From Enterobacteriaceae bacterium UBA3516 (GTDB taxonomy: Bacteria > Pseudomonadota > Gammaproteobacteria > Enterobacterales > Enterobacteriaceae): DNA of 26,937 nucleotides. Shown here piece after piece: positions 7,258-15,109 of the stretch. Made by a program: the position numbers and the translations under genes. The stretch covers positions 1-26,937 of the forward strand of contig DFPL01000276.1 in the NCBI GenBank assembly GCA_002377245.1, read 5' to 3'. The notes beneath the pieces are model-generated. The model was given only the letters and a program-made list of their open reading frames with translations. It had not been told where the DNA came from and did no database searches. The number at the start of each line of letters is the position of its first letter. Position 1 is the stretch's first letter.

Positions 7258-8283
7258 ATGGTAACCATTCGTGATGTGGCCCGTCAGGCGGGCGTTTCCG
7301 TTGCGACGGTTTCCCGCGTATTAAACAACAGTGCACTGGTGAGTCAGGACACGCGTGAAGCCGTGACCAAAGCGGTGGCGCAGCTGGGGTATCGCCCCAA
7401 TGCCAACGCCCAGGCGCTGGCAACGCAGGTCAGCGACACCATTGGCGTGGTGGTAATGGACGTCTCTGACGCCTTCTTCGGGGCGCTGGTCAAAGCGGTG
7501 GACGTGGTGGCGCAGCAGCACCAGAAATATGTGCTGATTGGTAACAGCTATCATGAGGCTGAGAAAGAACGGCACGCCATTGAGGTGCTGATACGACAAC
7601 GCTGTAACGCGCTGATAGTTCATTCAAAAGCGTTAAGTGATGAAGAGCTGGCCGGGTTTATGGAGCAAATCCCCGGCATGGTACTGATTAACCGCGTGGT
7701 GCCGGGTTACAGCCATCGCTGCGTCGAGCTTGATAACGTCAGCGGCGCCATCATGGCGACCCGAATGCTGCTCAATCACGGCCATCAACGCATCGGTTAT
7801 CTGGCCTCCAGTCACCATATTGAAGACAACGATTTGCGGCGTGATGGCTGGTTTAAAGCCCTGGCAGAGCAGGGGGTTACCGCGCCGGATACCTGGGTTG
7901 GCACGGGTTCACCGGATATGCAGGGTGGTGAGGCGGCGATGGTGGAGTTGCTGGGGCGTAACCTGCAGCTCAGCGCCGTGTTTGCCTATAACGACAGCAT
8001 GGCGGCAGGGGCGTTGACCGCGCTAAAAGATAATGGCATTGCGGTGCCGCAGCATCTCTCGTTGATTGGTTTCGACGACATTCCTATTGCCCGTTACACC
8101 GACCCGCAACTCACCACCGTGCGTTACCCCATTGCATCCATGGCCCGTCTGGCGACCGAGCTGGCGCTGATGGGCGCAGCAGGAAAGCTCGATCCTGAGG
8201 CAAAACACTGCTTTATGCCGACGCTGGTGCGCCGTCACTCCGTTACATCACGGCAAATTGGGGTAACGATCACTAACCTATGA
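7258..8283 (+). CDS. galS: galactose isorepressor GalS (LacI family)
   Basis: A DNA-binding repressor that, with GalR, controls the mgl and gal genes in response to D-galactose. The 341 residues align closely with E. coli GalS (346); the last few residues differ. The N-terminal helix-turn-helix TIRDVARQAGVSVATVSRVL (about residues 3-22) and the hinge NANAQALATQ are intact. A periplasmic-binding-protein-like sugar domain follows (DTIGVVVMDVSDAFFGALVKA to the C-terminus). The ATG is preceded by AAGG. An 18-codon reading frame beginning at 7218 overlaps the start. A gal operator sits upstream of galS and another upstream of mglB immediately downstream, so the protein probably represses itself and the transporter. 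Confidence 0.97.
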   Translation: MVTIRDVARQAGVSVATVSRVLNNSALVSQDTREAVTKAVAQLGYRPNANAQALATQVSDTIGVVVMDVSDAFFGALVKAVDVVAQQHQKYVLIGNSYHEAEKERHAIEVLIRQRCNALIVHSKALSDEELAGFMEQIPGMVLINRVVPGYSHRCVELDNVSGAIMATRMLLNHGHQRIGYLASSHHIEDNDLRRDGWFKALAEQGVTAPDTWVGTGSPDMQGGEAAMVELLGRNLQLSAVFAYNDSMAAGALTALKDNGIAVPQHLSLIGFDDIPIARYTDPQLTTVRYPIASMARLATELALMGAAGKLDPEAKHCFMPTLVRRHSVTSRQIGVTITNL

Positions 8284-8292
8284 CGTTTGATG

Positions 8293-8360
8293 ATGTAACC
8301 GTTTTCAATCTGTGAGTAAATTCACAGTATCTTAACAACGCGCTGACTATGATGTCAGCG
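8293..8360 (+). promoter_or_regulatory. mglBAC promoter: gal operator, perfect CRP site, -10 box
   Basis: The gal operator ATGTAACCGTTTTCAA (8293-8308) matches 14 of 16 consensus bases. It is followed 2 bases later by TGTGAGTAAATTCACA (8311-8326), a perfect TGTGA-N6-TCACA CRP site centred at 8318.5. TATGAT at 8348-8353 is the likely -10, putting the start near 8360, so CRP would bind about 41.5 bases upstream (class II activation). The -10 is the loop of an inverted repeat CGCTGAC/GTCAGCG (8341-8347, 8354-8360). The remaining leader to mglB is about 215 bases and holds only a 12-base palindrome GTGATTAATCAC (8388-8399); I see no gene in it. Confidence 0.9.
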
Positions 8361-8574
8361 TTTTAGGAGCTGAAACACGATGTAACGGTGATTAATCACT
8401 TTTACGGAAGCCATAAGCTTAAAGCATCGAAAAAAACGCATTACTGGAGCGTTACCCCACACGGAAGAAAGAATTTTTTGAGTGAACTTCGGCCGACAGT
8501 AACGTTTCATTAACTTACTGCCCCGCCGATCCTTTAATTCACAAGAACTACCCTGCAAAAAAACCGGAGATACC

Positions 8575-9573
8575 ATGAATAAGAAGGTGTTGACTCTGTC
8601 TGCTGTTATGGCAAGCATGCTGTTTGGCGCGGCTGCTCACGCTGCGGATACCCGTATTGGTGTGACCATCTACAAATACGATGACAACTTTATGTCCGTT
8701 GTGCGTAAAGCCATCGAAAAAGATGCGAAAGAAGCGTCTGGCGTACAGCTGCTGATGAACGACTCCCAGAACGACCAGTCCAAACAGAATGACCAGATCG
8801 ACGTTCTGCTGGCAAAAGGCGTTAAAGCACTGGCAATCAACCTGGTTGACCCGGCGGCTGCAGGTACCGTGATTGAGAAAGCTCGCGGTCAGAATGTGCC
8901 AATCGTGTTCTTCAACAAGGAACCAAACCGCAAAGCGCTGGACAGCTACGACAAAGCCTTCTATGTGGGTACTGACTCCAAAGAATCCGGCATCATCCAG
9001 GGCGACCTGATTGCCAAGCACTGGGCGGCGAACAAAAACTGGGACCTGAACAAAGACGGCCAGATTCAGTTCGTTCTGCTGAAAGGCGAACCGGGCCACC
9101 CGGATGCTGAAGCGCGTACCACTTACGTTATCAAAGAGCTGAACGACAAAGGCATCAAAACCGAGCAGCTGCAGTTAGATACCGCTATGTGGGATACCGC
9201 AATGGCGAAAGATAAGATGGACGCATGGCTGTCTGGTCCGAACGCTAACAAAATTGAAGTGGTTATCGCTAACAACGACGCCATGGCAATGGGTGCGGTT
9301 GAAGCACTGAAAGCCCACAACAAATCTTCGATTCCGGTATTCGGTGTCGATGCCCTGCCAGAAGCACTGGCACTGGTTAAATCTGGCGCACTGGCCGGTA
9401 CCGTTCTGAACGATGCCAACAACCAGGCGAAAGCGACCTTTGACCTGGCGAAAAACCTGGCAGACGGTAAAGGCGCCGCTGATGGCACCAACTGGAAAAT
9501 CGACAACAAAATTGTTCGTATTCCTTACGTCGGTGTAGATCAGGAAAACCTGTCTCAGTTTACTGGTAAGTAA
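8575..9573 (+). CDS. mglB: D-galactose/D-glucose-binding periplasmic protein
   Basis: The periplasmic binding component of the Mgl importer, also the Trg chemoreceptor ligand for galactose and glucose in E. coli. The 332 residues begin with a clear signal peptide (1-23, cleaved after AAAHA) and mature ADTRIGVTIYKYDDNFM. The calcium loop is complete: D157, N159, D161 and Q163 in WDLNKDGQIQ. The sugar-site segments NDSQNDQ, FFNKEPN and NNDAMAMGAVEAL are conserved. CCGGAGA precedes the ATG. Codon choice is strongly biased to major codons, consistent with a highly expressed protein. An intercistronic hairpin follows and would favour mglB over mglA. Confidence 0.98.
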   Translation: MNKKVLTLSAVMASMLFGAAAHAADTRIGVTIYKYDDNFMSVVRKAIEKDAKEASGVQLLMNDSQNDQSKQNDQIDVLLAKGVKALAINLVDPAAAGTVIEKARGQNVPIVFFNKEPNRKALDSYDKAFYVGTDSKESGIIQGDLIAKHWAANKNWDLNKDGQIQFVLLKGEPGHPDAEARTTYVIKELNDKGIKTEQLQLDTAMWDTAMAKDKMDAWLSGPNANKIEVVIANNDAMAMGAVEALKAHNKSSIPVFGVDALPEALALVKSGALAGTVLNDANNQAKATFDLAKNLADGKGAADGTNWKIDNKIVRIPYVGVDQENLSQFTGK

Positions 9574-9592
9574 TATTTAGATTTACGTACAC

Positions 9593-9618
9593 ACGGGGCG
9601 CATCTTTTTGCGCCCTGT
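9593..9618 (+). promoter_or_regulatory. mglB-mglA intercistronic hairpin
   Basis: Nine-pair stem ACGGGGCGC/GCGCCCTGT with one G-U pair and an 8-base T-rich loop, 19 bases after the mglB stop. There is no T tract after the stem, so it is more likely a 3'-end stabiliser or partial attenuator than a full terminator. It would help the binding protein exceed the ABC subunits. Confidence 0.6.
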
Positions 9619-9652
9619 TATAACAAATATGCCAGGCCAACAAGGTATAATT

Positions 9653-11173
9653 ATGGTCAGCAACAATACTCAGTCGTCCGGTGAATTCTTGTTGGAAATG
9701 AGCAGCATCAACAAGTCCTTTCCTGGCGTAAAGGCTCTCGATAATGTCAATTTAAAAGTGCGTCCTCATTCTATCCATGCATTAATGGGTGAGAATGGCG
9801 CGGGTAAATCAACATTATTAAAATGCCTTTTTGGGATCTACCAAAAAGATTCCGGCAGCATTCTTTTTATGGGAAAAGAGATCGACTTCCATTCTGCAAA
9901 AGAAGCACTGGAAAATGGTATCTCAATGGTTCATCAGGAATTAAACCTGGTGTTGCAACGTTCTGTCATGGACAACATGTGGCTGGGTCGTTACCCCACC
10001 AAAGGTGTGTTTGTCGATCAGGACAAAATGTATCGCGATACCAAAGCTATTTTTGATGAGCTGGATATTGATATCGATCCCCGTGCGCGTGTCGGAACAT
10101 TATCTGTTTCGCAAATGCAGATGATCGAAATTGCCAAAGCGTTCTCCTATGACGCCAAAATCGTTATTATGGATGAACCGACTTCCTCGTTGACCGAAAA
10201 AGAAGTTAACCATCTTTTTACTATTATTCGTAAGCTGAAAGACCGTGGCTGCGGTATCGTTTATATTTCGCATAAAATGGAAGAGATCTTCCAGCTGTGT
10301 GATGAAATCACGATTCTGCGTGACGGGCAGTGGATCGCCACCCAGCCGCTTGAAGGGCTGGATATGGACAAGATCATCGCCATGATGGTCGGTCGTTCAC
10401 TGAACCAGCGTTTCCCGGATAAACAAAACGTCCCGGGTGAAACCATCCTTGAAGTACGCAACCTGACGTCACTGCGCCAGCCGTCTATCCGTGATATCTC
10501 CTTTGATTTACACAAAGGTGAGATTCTCGGCATTGCGGGACTGGTCGGGGCGAAGCGTACCGATATCGTTGAAACCTTATTTGGTATCCGCGAAAAAGCG
10601 ACGGGTACCATTAAACTGCACGGCAAAAATATTAATAACCATAACGCAAATGAAGCGATTAATAATGGCTTTGCGCTGGTGACGGAAGAACGTCGTTCAA
10701 CCGGTATTTATGCTTACCTGGATATCGGATTCAACTCATTGATTTCCAATATTCAGAATTACAAAAACAAAGTCGGTTTGCTCGACAATTCACGCATGAA
10801 GAGTGATACCCAGTGGGTTATTGACTCAATGCGCGTTAAAACGCCAGGCCACCGTACACAAATCGGCTCGCTCTCCGGCGGAAACCAGCAAAAAGTGATC
10901 ATCGGTCGCTGGCTGTTGACGCAACCGGAGATATTAATGCTGGATGAACCTACGCGCGGTATTGACGTAGGTGCGAAATTTGAAATTTATCAGCTGATCG
11001 CAGAGCTGGCGAAGAAGAATAAGGGGATTATTATTATCTCCTCTGAAATGCCAGAATTGTTGGGTATCACTGACCGTATTCTGGTAATGAGCAATGGTCT
11101 CGTTGCCGGAATTGTTGACACTAAAACGACAACGCAAAACGAAATACTCCGTCTTGCGTCTTTGCACCTTTAA
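9653..11173 (+). CDS. mglA: galactose/methyl-galactoside ABC importer, ATP-binding protein
   Basis: The cytoplasmic ATPase of the Mgl importer, with two fused ABC domains in 506 residues, the usual length. I chose ATG 9653 (MVSNNTQ) because AAGG sits upstream and the E. coli protein starts there; ATG 9629 and a more distal start at 9608 would add unconserved residues. Domain 1 has Walker A GENGAGKST (46-54), a degenerate signature LSVSQMQ and Walker B IVIMDEPTS. Domain 2 has a degenerate Walker A (GLVGAKRTD), signature LSGGNQQK and Walker B ILMLDEPTRGID. Such asymmetry is normal for carbohydrate CUT2 ATPases. It ends 15 bases before mglC. Confidence 0.97.
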   Translation: MVSNNTQSSGEFLLEMSSINKSFPGVKALDNVNLKVRPHSIHALMGENGAGKSTLLKCLFGIYQKDSGSILFMGKEIDFHSAKEALENGISMVHQELNLVLQRSVMDNMWLGRYPTKGVFVDQDKMYRDTKAIFDELDIDIDPRARVGTLSVSQMQMIEIAKAFSYDAKIVIMDEPTSSLTEKEVNHLFTIIRKLKDRGCGIVYISHKMEEIFQLCDEITILRDGQWIATQPLEGLDMDKIIAMMVGRSLNQRFPDKQNVPGETILEVRNLTSLRQPSIRDISFDLHKGEILGIAGLVGAKRTDIVETLFGIREKATGTIKLHGKNINNHNANEAINNGFALVTEERRSTGIYAYLDIGFNSLISNIQNYKNKVGLLDNSRMKSDTQWVIDSMRVKTPGHRTQIGSLSGGNQQKVIIGRWLLTQPEILMLDEPTRGIDVGAKFEIYQLIAELAKKNKGIIIISSEMPELLGITDRILVMSNGLVAGIVDTKTTTQNEILRLASLHL

Positions 11174-11188
11174 GATCAGGGGCTCCTC

Positions 11189-12199
11189 ATGAGTGCGTTA
11201 AATAAAAAAACTTTTCTCACTTATCTGAAAGACGGCGGTATTTACGTTGTTCTTTTGGTGTTACTGGCAATCATCATATTCCAGGACCCCACGTTCTTAA
11301 GTTTGCTGAACTTAAGTAACATTCTTACCCAGTCCTCCGTGCGTATCATTATTGCACTGGGCGTGGCCGGGTTGATTGTGACGCAGGGTACGGACCTGTC
11401 AGCCGGACGTCAGGTCGGCCTGGCTGCGGTGGTTGCGGCAACATTATTGCAGTCTATGGAAAACGTGAACAAAGTTTTCCCGGAAATGCAGACCATGCCA
11501 ATCATCGTGGTGGTGGCGATTGTCTGTGCAATCGGTGCCATTATTGGTCTCATCAACGGTATCATCATTGCATACCTGAACGTGACGCCGTTTATCACCA
11601 CCTTAGGCACCATGATCATCGTGTACGGTATTAATTCCCTGTACTACGACTTCGTGGGGGCGTCACCGATTTCCGGTTTTGACAGCGGTTTCTCCACCTT
11701 CACGCAGGGGTTTGTTGCGCTGGGCTCGTTCCGCCTCTCCTACATCACCTTCTATGCGCTGATTGCGGTGGCATTTGTCTGGGTGCTGTGGAACAAAACC
11801 CGCTTCGGTAAAAACATTTTCGCTATCGGCGGTAACCCGGAAGCGGCGAAAGTGTCTGGTGTTAACGTTGCGCTGAACCTGCTGATGATTTATGCCCTGT
11901 CCGGCGTGTTCTACGCCTTCGGCGGGATGCTGGAAGCGGGCCGTATCGGCTCTGCAACCAACAACCTCGGCTTTATGTACGAACTGGATGCGATTGCAGC
12001 CTGCGTGGTGGGTGGCGTCTCCTTCAGCGGCGGCGTGGGTACCGTACTTGGCGTGGTGACCGGTGTGATTATCTTTACCGTCATCAACTACGGCCTGACC
12101 TATATCGGTATCAACCCTTACTGGCAGTACATCATCAAGGGCGGCATTATCATCTTCGCGGTGGCGCTGGACTCCCTGAAATACGCCCGTAAGAAGTAA
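11189..12199 (+). CDS. mglC: galactose/methyl-galactoside ABC importer, permease
   Basis: The inner-membrane permease of the Mgl importer (BPD_transp_2/RbsC family), presumably a homodimer. The 336 residues, about ten hydrophobic segments, match E. coli MglC along the whole length, from MSALNKKTFLTYLKDGGIYV to DSLKYARKK. The conserved GTDLSAGRQVGL and GGNPEAAKVSGVNV segments are present; the latter is the cytoplasmic loop that docks on the ATPase. The start follows AGGGGCT 15 bases after mglA. The operon ends at the terminator 39-73 bases downstream. preA and preT, the next genes in E. coli, are absent. Confidence 0.98.
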   Translation: MSALNKKTFLTYLKDGGIYVVLLVLLAIIIFQDPTFLSLLNLSNILTQSSVRIIIALGVAGLIVTQGTDLSAGRQVGLAAVVAATLLQSMENVNKVFPEMQTMPIIVVVAIVCAIGAIIGLINGIIIAYLNVTPFITTLGTMIIVYGINSLYYDFVGASPISGFDSGFSTFTQGFVALGSFRLSYITFYALIAVAFVWVLWNKTRFGKNIFAIGGNPEAAKVSGVNVALNLLMIYALSGVFYAFGGMLEAGRIGSATNNLGFMYELDAIAACVVGGVSFSGGVGTVLGVVTGVIIFTVINYGLTYIGINPYWQYIIKGGIIIFAVALDSLKYARKK

Positions 12200-12237
12200 T
12201 TTTCCCTAACCGGCCATGTGGCTTGCCGGTAAAGAGC

Positions 12238-12272
12238 AAAACCCCCGTCAATGCGTTGGCGGGGGTTTTTTA
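12238..12272 (+). terminator. rho-independent terminator of mglBAC
   Basis: Ten-pair stem CCCCCGTCAA/TTGGCGGGGG (one G-T pair) with a TGCG loop, preceded by AAAA and followed by six Ts. A smaller hairpin ACCGGC/GCCGGT precedes it (about 12209-12230). Confidence 0.93.
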
Positions 12273-12301
12273 TTGTACCTCAATCTGTTTCATTCTATAT
12301 T

Positions 12302-12322
12302 TGTACGGAAGAATACCGTACA
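12302..12322 (+). promoter_or_regulatory. palindromic operator-like site before the toxin-antitoxin pair
   Basis: Perfect 7-base arms TGTACGG (12302-12308) and CCGTACA (12316-12322) with a 7-base centre, 26 bases upstream of the antitoxin start and next to an AT-rich -10-like TATATT (about 12296-12301). Ribbon-helix-helix antitoxins of this family repress their own operon by binding such GTAC-containing palindromes, so this is the likely autoregulatory site. Confidence 0.65.
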
Positions 12323-12347
12323 TTAACCCGCAGTCAGGGAGTCCAGA

Positions 12348-12617
12348 GTGCAAGCACTCAAAAAACAACGTATCGATTTGCGCCTTACGGATGATGACAA
12401 GCACATCATTGAAGAAGCGGCGGCATTATCTAACCAGACGATTACCCAGTTTATGGTCTCGAGTGCCTCGGAGCGAGCAGCCCAGGTCCTGGAGCAGCAT
12501 CGTCGTTTGATCCTCAATGAAGAATCCTGGCGTCTGGTGATGGACGCTATCAGTCACCCGCCGGCACCGGATGACAGGCTGAAACGCGCAGCCAAACGTT
12601 TAGAAGACATGGAGTAA
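12348..12617 (+). CDS. DUF1778/TacA-type ribbon-helix-helix antitoxin
   Basis: An 89-residue protein of the DUF1778 family, the antitoxin partners of GNAT toxins. The N-terminal part (KKQRIDLRLTDDDKHIIEEA) gives the beta strand and first helix of a ribbon-helix-helix DNA-binding dimer. The C-terminal part (HPPAPDDRLKRAAKRLEDM) is the segment that in TacA-type antitoxins wraps the toxin. The start is GTG 12348, with AGGGAG six bases upstream. The toxin begins 3 bases after the stop, so the genes are translationally coupled. A palindrome lies just upstream. Together the pair stands directly after the mgl terminator, in the position of E. coli preA. Confidence 0.9.
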   Translation: MQALKKQRIDLRLTDDDKHIIEEAAALSNQTITQFMVSSASERAAQVLEQHRRLILNEESWRLVMDAISHPPAPDDRLKRAAKRLEDME

Positions 12618-12620
12618 GTC

Positions 12621-13142
12621 GTGGCGCCATTAAGCATCACTCTCTTTTCCGAAGGAGCGGAATACGATTTTTCAGATTTTGACTGCGGTGATGCATCGCT
12701 GAATAGCTTTCTGAACAATCATCTTGCCCGCCAGCACCGGGGCCGAATTTTACGCGGTTACCTGCTGGTCACCAGGGATGCTTTACCGAAAGTAATGGGT
12801 TATTACACCCTGTCTGGCAGTTGTTTCGAAAAGGAGACCTTGCCCTCTAAGACCCAGCAGCGGCAGATACCCTACGCCAATATTCCCAGCGTTACACTCG
12901 GGCGGTTGGCGATTCATAAAGATCTGCAGGGAAAGGAGTGGGGTACAACTCTGGTCACGCATGCCATGAAAGTCACTTATCTCGCCTCGCAGGCGGTGGG
13001 CATTCACGGCATGTTTGTCGATGCGCTTAATGAACGAGCAAAGGCATTTTATTTGAAGCTGGGTTTCATTGCGTTATGTGGCTCGAATGCCAGTTCACTT
13101 TTCTACCCCACAAAATCTATAGAAAAGCTCTTCGTGGAATAA
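12621..13142 (+). CDS. TacT/AtaT-type GNAT acetyltransferase toxin
   Basis: A 173-residue GNAT acetyltransferase of the kind that acetylates the amino group of charged tRNA and blocks translation. Visible marks are the family opening (FDCGDASLNSFL, about 20-31), the acetyl-CoA strand and loop VTLGRLAIHKDLQGKEWGTTLV (split about 91-112) and AFYLKLGF with the probable catalytic Tyr144. The ending FYPTKSIEKLF is typical. The loop reads QGKEWG where many GNATs have QxxGxG/A; related members share the W form, so I do not read it as a defect. The start is GTG 12621, with GGAG inside the end of the antitoxin gene. It faces the GH15 gene with only 41 bases between. The preferred tRNA cannot be read from sequence. 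Confidence 0.9.
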   Translation: MAPLSITLFSEGAEYDFSDFDCGDASLNSFLNNHLARQHRGRILRGYLLVTRDALPKVMGYYTLSGSCFEKETLPSKTQQRQIPYANIPSVTLGRLAIHKDLQGKEWGTTLVTHAMKVTYLASQAVGIHGMFVDALNERAKAFYLKLGFIALCGSNASSLFYPTKSIEKLFVE

Positions 13143-13183
13143 GCGACAGGTTATTCCCCATCATCCTTTGACAGGGAAACGTC

Positions 13184-14989
13184 TTACCGTGAAAGCGCAT
13201 CTGCCGCCGTGATTAGTGCCAGATGGCTTAACCCCTGGGGCACATTTCCACGCCACTCACCGGTGCGCACATCAAACATCTCATTAAAGGTTTCGACGTT
13301 GCCTTTGTCGCACAGGGTATCAAGGATGGTGTCCATGCATTCTTTGGCACGGGCTTTCTCCCCCATGTACGCCAGTGCTTCGACCAGCCAGAATGAGCAG
13401 GCGACAAACGTACTCTCTTCCTTTTCAACTTCGCTGTAGCGGTAGAGCATAGGCGTGCCATGGCCCAGCTCGCTGACGATCGCGTTAAGTGTTGATTTCA
13501 TGCGGGCAGGATTACAGTGGCGCCCGTAGTGCCAGGCCATGCAAAGTGAGGCATCCAGTTTGTCCGTGCCGGCAAAGAAGGTGTAAGCCTGTTTTTCCTC
13601 TGACCAGCAGTGCGTTTCAATCCACGCTTCAATGCGCGCCTTTTCCCGGCCCCAGCGCTCAAGCCAGGTCTTTTCGAGATGGCCTTCCTCGGCAAGGTAA
13701 ACGGCAACGTCCAGGGTGACCCAACTGGCCATTTTGGAGTGGGTATAATGCTGAATGTCGTGCAGTTCCCAGATGCCTGAATCGGCTTGTTTCCAGGTGT
13801 CCGCACAGGTATTAGCGAGAGAGGCCAGCAGCCTCGCAGTGGTGAGATCAAGAATATGCCCGGCGCGAACAAACAGCATCGCGGTAGCCAGTAAATCACC
13901 GTACATACTTAGCTGCTGCTGATCCCGGGCATTGTTGCCAATACGGACGGGCAGCGAGTTTTTGTACCCGCTCAACGGAGGATAGCTCTCCGCCGGAACC
14001 ACGCCGCCTTGCAGGGTATAACAGGCCCGCACTTTACCATCATGGCGCAAAATCGTGTTGGTGAGCCATGAGAAAGCGGCCTTACACTCTTCCAGCGCAC
14101 CAATGACGCTAAAGGCGCGGATAATCAGGCAGGCGTCACGTGTCCAGGCGTAGCGATAATCGTAATTTTTTTCCCCACCAATCCCTTCCGGCAGCGAGGT
14201 GGTTGGCGCGGCGGCCAGCGCCCCTGTCGGGGAGTAAAGTAAAAACTTTAGCGCCAGCGCTGAACGTTTGACATGCTCAGGGTAGATGCCCTCATAGGTG
14301 AGACTTTCTGCCCACAAACGCCAGACGTGGTCAGAAATATCAATATGCCCGTCTATTTTCTCAAGCGACGGGATGGCAAGCGGCTCCTTTTCACTGACCA
14401 ACAGGGCGATAAGCGAGCGGACGCCTTCACGGGCAATGAGCGTGCCTTCAATTGCGTGATCGTCATAGCAGGTCACGCTTACGTCTTCGGTCGAACGCAG
14501 CATCGCCATTAAATCGCCGATGTGCATGACCTGGCCCTGCTCAGTGTCCTGAATCCACGGCGCGCGCGTGCAGGCGGCAGTACCCGGCACAAAAGTGACC
14601 CGAAGTTCCACTTCCCCTTCAAGGCCTTCAATACGCCGAGCCAGTTCACACCAGGGCAGACGACCGGCATAGTTGCTGTTAAGGGATTCGGTAAGCAGAA
14701 CGCGACCGGAGGCGGTTTCAAATTGCGTTTCTAGTACGTTGCTGTTGTCACGATAGCGACGCTGAATACGGTATTCTTCGACGGGTTCAATCTGGAAGTA
14801 ACCGCCCGCAGCGGCATCAAGAATGCGATCGAACAGGGGAGGTGAGTCCATATTCGGGGCGCACCACCAGTCTATGGCCCCATCTGGCGCAATCAATGCC
14901 ACCGAGCGCCCATCGCCAATGGCCGCATAGTCACCCAGCCCGGCATAGCCTTCGATACGTTGTGGATGAGAGTACGACTCGTTCTTCAT
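13184..14989 (-). CDS. glycoside hydrolase family 15 protein (glucoamylase/trehalase-like)
   Basis: A probably cytoplasmic GH15 enzyme acting on alpha-glucosidic bonds (alpha,alpha-trehalose or a glucan), 601 residues from ATG 14989, which has AGGAG 5 bases upstream; no signal peptide. The N-terminal super-sandwich region starts IEGYAGLGDYAAIGDGRSVALI and DGAIDWWCAP. The (alpha/alpha)6 barrel has APTTSLPEGIGG, NYDYRYAWTRDA, PVRIGNNARDQQQLSMYG, GIWELHDIQHYTHSKM (general-acid Glu) and FNEMFD with GNVPQGLSHLALI (likely general-base Glu). All core motifs are present, so it should be active. The substrate is unresolved. E. coli K-12 has no gene like it at this locus. It follows the adhesin gene on the same strand, 120 bases apart, with no functional link evident. 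Confidence 0.88.
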   Translation of the reverse strand: MKNESYSHPQRIEGYAGLGDYAAIGDGRSVALIAPDGAIDWWCAPNMDSPPLFDRILDAAAGGYFQIEPVEEYRIQRRYRDNSNVLETQFETASGRVLLTESLNSNYAGRLPWCELARRIEGLEGEVELRVTFVPGTAACTRAPWIQDTEQGQVMHIGDLMAMLRSTEDVSVTCYDDHAIEGTLIAREGVRSLIALLVSEKEPLAIPSLEKIDGHIDISDHVWRLWAESLTYEGIYPEHVKRSALALKFLLYSPTGALAAAPTTSLPEGIGGEKNYDYRYAWTRDACLIIRAFSVIGALEECKAAFSWLTNTILRHDGKVRACYTLQGGVVPAESYPPLSGYKNSLPVRIGNNARDQQQLSMYGDLLATAMLFVRAGHILDLTTARLLASLANTCADTWKQADSGIWELHDIQHYTHSKMASWVTLDVAVYLAEEGHLEKTWLERWGREKARIEAWIETHCWSEEKQAYTFFAGTDKLDASLCMAWHYGRHCNPARMKSTLNAIVSELGHGTPMLYRYSEVEKEESTFVACSFWLVEALAYMGEKARAKECMDTILDTLCDKGNVETFNEMFDVRTGEWRGNVPQGLSHLALITAADALSR

Positions 14990-15109
14990 CTTTTCTCCTG
15001 GCGTCAGCGATGGCGACAACCGTGCGCCATCAAATTATGAGCATCAGGATTAAGCGTAACCAGGAATAGCAGGGGTGCCGGAAAATTACGTGTCTTTTCA
15101 TTACGCTGA

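Noticed and set aside
9593..9618. Full terminator between mglB and mglA
   Set aside because: The stem lacks a following T tract and the genes must be cotranscribed for a working importer; kept only as an intercistronic hairpin.
12900..12965. Defective acetyl-CoA loop in the GNAT toxin
   Set aside because: QGKEWGTTL differs from the common QxxGxG but related TacT/AtaT proteins share the W form, so it is not evidence of inactivation.
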